Shown: piece after piece, positions 61,086 to 64,000 of the stretch
Layout of the letters: every line of letters starts with the position of its first letter
How positions within the stretch are numbered: position 1 is the first letter of the stretch
From: Epiperipatus broadwayi
Taxonomy: Eukaryota; Onychophora; Udeonychophora; Euonychophora; Peripatidae
Direction of reading: 5' to 3'
DNA length: 64,000 bases
NCBI GenBank assembly: GCA_028023455.1
Contig: JAQFVV010012402.1
Span: 16,674,935 to 16,738,934 of the forward strand
Notes under the pieces: generated by a model
The model's input: only the letters and a program-made list of their open reading frames with translations
The model's database searches: none
What the model was told of the DNA's origin: nothing
Program-made: the position numbers and the translations under genes

Positions 61086-62734
61086 TTATCTTTAAAATCT
61101 ATGCAAGAATGCAAAAAAAATGACTATTTTGTACAACATGATAGACCATAGCTATGACATCTCTATCAGAAAACAATTCACAGAATCATTAAAATTAATC
61201 TCAACCAAATTAAATGAATAATTAATTACTGTAAAAACCTCAATAATCATAAAATTTCTCAGTTTGAATATTCATAAATAGTTAAGGGAATTGATATTTG
61301 TGGCCTTCTGGTGGTATTTCCAGTTTTCGCCAATAACTATACTTAAGAAATGTTTCATGGGAGATTTTTTAAAAATATATTATTTAAATCTGATATAGCA
61401 ATAACTAAATTATTAAATTGTTTTAGATAAAGCACAAATTACATTATCTTAAAAAGAAATTTATTTATTTACATGAAAAAGCATATAAAAGAATATTGGT
61501 ATAGTAATATATATTATATAAAATAAGATGTTATATAGTATGTTGCACTATTTCAATCATCTAGTTAAATTCTAATCATAATAACTTAGAGAAATATCTC
61601 AAATTTGGAATTCACAAATCTAAAGATTACCAATTTACTTTCCACACATCAAGCCAGTGATACTTGAAGATTAGAATATTACTATTCAAAACCTTTCTTC
61701 ATACTAACCCATGTTACTATTAACAGTGAAATATATTTACAAAAGCATATTTAATCATCATCAAGTCAATGCTAAACTTGGGCCAGAATAATATAAAAGA
61801 GCAATCATCAGTATTTCTTACTGCATAGATGATCATACACGCTAAAATAACTACAAAAGTAAATGATAAATAAAATACATCAATGCTGATCTTCATCAAT
61901 CCTCAGAACTATTAGGTTCCATGCATTTATTGGCCATAAATAAATTAATCATAATCATAAACTATAAATAATTTGTGGATTTCAAGGGTGACTTTATAGA
62001 TGTCTACAGACATCCAATATACCTTTAGTCCAGGATTAGCTCTGAAACTGCAAGGAACTGTAAACAAAAACAATCACAATATTTAATCTATTTTAATATT
62101 AAGAACTTCATTGGAATAACTCAAAATAATGATTAATAAGTTTATTGAGCAATTAAAAATAAACAAATAATAATAAAATGAAAGATCTGATAAATATTCT
62201 ACAATGCAAATACATATTCTGATTTTGACACATTTATTACAAATATCTAGAAATTTTTAACAGTTTGAAAAATAAAATAATAAAACGTACAAATATATAA
62301 ATAACTAGTTTACTTAATGCATATGCAAACACATATAAATACATTGTTATGCATATAAGGAAAATATTCCAATCATTAGTAATCCAATAAATATTTTATT
62401 TTAACAAAATAAATAGTGAATGGATGTAGATATACATACATATGCATAGCTGTCTTAATCACAGTAAGTGATCTTATATGCAATATATATATATTTACAT
62501 CAATTATCAATATTTTTAAACCTCTAAACCAAATGATTTCACAATTTAATACAAAATACAGAAATAAATTCAATTCCAAAATTGACAATTTTTCATTATA
62601 TTTTTCTACTCTAAAATATTTTTTTTTACAAAAGTCGTAAAAAAATTAAAATAATATATTAATAATTTTTATTAGTCATTTATTAGACTAGAGATTATCC
62701 ACTTGATGAATAATATTCAGTAGTGTATATATAT
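61086..62734. other. AT-rich DNA without identifiable features
   Basis: Overlapping short ORFs on both strands near 62.4-62.6 kb show no motif. Nothing recognised. Confidence 0.5.
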
Positions 62735-64000
62735 TATAACGTTCCGGAGAATAGGACTTAATGTGATCTGCACTACAGGGCGCCATCTAGGCATTTGAAC
62801 CTAGAAAAATTTATAAAGTAGGCAGATACGTAAGTCAAAAAAAAAAAACTTTTTTTTTTATTTTGATAAATATATTTTGATATCCGGTCATTAGCCCAAG
62901 TCACTAGGTCATTGGAATAGCAGAGATTTATATTCATAAAAAAAATTCTTATCTAATAATAATTTAAAAAAAGAATAAAATAAGCCACTGCCAGTAATTA
63001 ACATACAAACATTTATTTACGCACATATCTATATAAAATTTAACATTATTGTTTTAGTATGTTTATTTTAGATTTTAATTTGATTTTATAATTTAAATTT
63101 ACATTTTAATTTTTATAATATTATAAGTTTACATTTTAATTAAGTTCGCACCGATGGATTTATGAAAGTTTGTTTTATAATGTTGAGTATAGATCGGTTA
63201 CATAGATTACATGGTTAAAAACATTTCAAAGTAAACATAAACGATCAAAATACAAAATCATTGATACCGTCAATTGCATAGGGAATACAAGAAACCCAAT
63301 GGTGTTCATCATAAGACACCGCATTAACACCAATAACTTAAAAGACATCCGAATAAATACATCTTAGATACTCACCGTAAGGTATCAGTATTTACCGAAT
63401 GTCTATATTTTTGATCACATATGAAAACCAAAAACATAATTAACCGGTAACGAACCCATGCAAGCGCCCATACCCAACTTAAATTTAATGCAATTTTTAT
63501 TTAGAGTGTCAAATATGAATGGACTACATAGATTTGCATTTTAAAGAAAATATTCTATCCTTATTTAACCTTAGGCTAAAGGTTCACGGTCAAACTAACG
63601 TCAATTCATCTGACACATTGATGCATTCAATGTAATATGAAATACGGCAGCACAAAAGGTTAAGAGAAGAAATTGCCTCTCATCAGATAGGAATACGACA
63701 TCTATCTAACAAGAAGAGCAATAAAAAAACTCCATTGAAAGGAACAGCGTTCTATGTCTTATAATCCCTTCCATAGGCAAAACGGAAGTGTGCAGCGTAT
63801 AAAGCAATTCTGCCCATAGCGAAACTCGAATTACATCTACTAACTACATCAATATATCCAATTCATCGACCCAATTCAACCACGAAACAAATAACCTAAG
63901 ATTACCCTCCCCTAATATAACTTTACAAATCTATATAGCCATTCATGCCCGACTAAAGTTTAACATTTATGTAATTTAGTCTAACGAAAAACAAAAATCA
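62735..64000 (+). mobile_element. 2.1-kb LTR family, copy 3 (cut by window end)
   Basis: Starts TATAACGTTCCGGAG, then GCGCCATCTAGGCATTTGAA, AGCCCAAGTCACTAG and GCCACTGCCAGTAATTAA. Colinear with the reverse complement of 29428-31578 up to the window edge; about 0.85 kb of the family consensus should lie beyond. Whether it is solo or part of a full element cannot be judged. Confidence 0.87.

Noticed and set aside
61086-62734. Overlapping 70-74-codon ORFs at 62.4-62.6 kb
   Set aside because: They are low-complexity, with antisense overlap and no motif or composition signal.

Overview
The window is AT-rich (clearly below one third GC by eye), eukaryotic and intergenic. I found no host gene that I can defend: no intact long ORF, no convincing exon chain, no rRNA and no functional tRNA. 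Almost everything that can be identified is transposable-element sequence. The mix is Ty3/gypsy LTR elements of the metazoan Mag/K02A2.6 kind, mariner, Merlin, hAT, a non-LTR reverse-transcriptase tail, foldback elements, a SINE-like family and a hammerhead-ribozyme repeat array. This points to an invertebrate animal with a repeat-rich genome. The species cannot be named from what is here.

Layout. 0-8 kb: AT-rich DNA with a tandem duplication (751-1393) and three inverted-repeat (foldback) insertions (4.2, 5.7 and 7.65 kb). 8-10.2 kb: a GC-richer patch, unassigned. 10.25-12.2 kb: a 1.7-kb TIR transposon with an 8-bp target duplication between two ~110-bp direct repeats. 12.9-13.5 kb: dead mariner transposase. 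14.3-16.0 kb: dead gypsy gag-protease-RT on the plus strand. 20-22.5 kb: a cluster of local duplications and G-runs. 23.0-25.65 kb: a minus-strand gypsy remnant (RNase H end and integrase between two LTR-like repeats) carrying a foldback insertion. 26.2-28.9 kb: a hAT element with a 2.1-kb solo LTR inserted in it. 29.4-31.6 kb: a second solo LTR of that family, in the opposite orientation. 36.0-37.6 kb: a short internally deleted LTR element. 40.1-40.9 kb: an 800-bp Merlin element with near-identical long TIRs. 45.1 kb: a small foldback. 45.5-46.0 kb: non-LTR retrotransposon tail. 48.0-49.9 kb: 406-bp ribozyme repeats, head-to-head. 50.4-51.7 kb: SINE-like copies. 51.7-61.0 kb: a 9.3-kb LTR retrotransposon with ~2.6-kb LTRs inserted into one SINE-like copy. 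62.7-64.0 kb: a third copy of the 2.1-kb LTR family, cut by the window end.

The most interesting object is the array at 48,039-49,866. Each 406-bp monomer contains a type I hammerhead self-cleaving ribozyme with the catalytic core, a 6-bp stem I, a very short stem III and an outer stem I helix across an internal loop. Three copies lie on the plus strand and one on the minus strand. This is the expected architecture of a metazoan retrozyme, a non-coding retroelement that spreads through small circular RNAs. Second is the long-LTR element, whose internal region holds a protein segment that I do not recognise, present as a tandem duplication.

Nothing here works together as an operon or pathway. 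The relations between features are nesting relations, which give a relative order of insertions.
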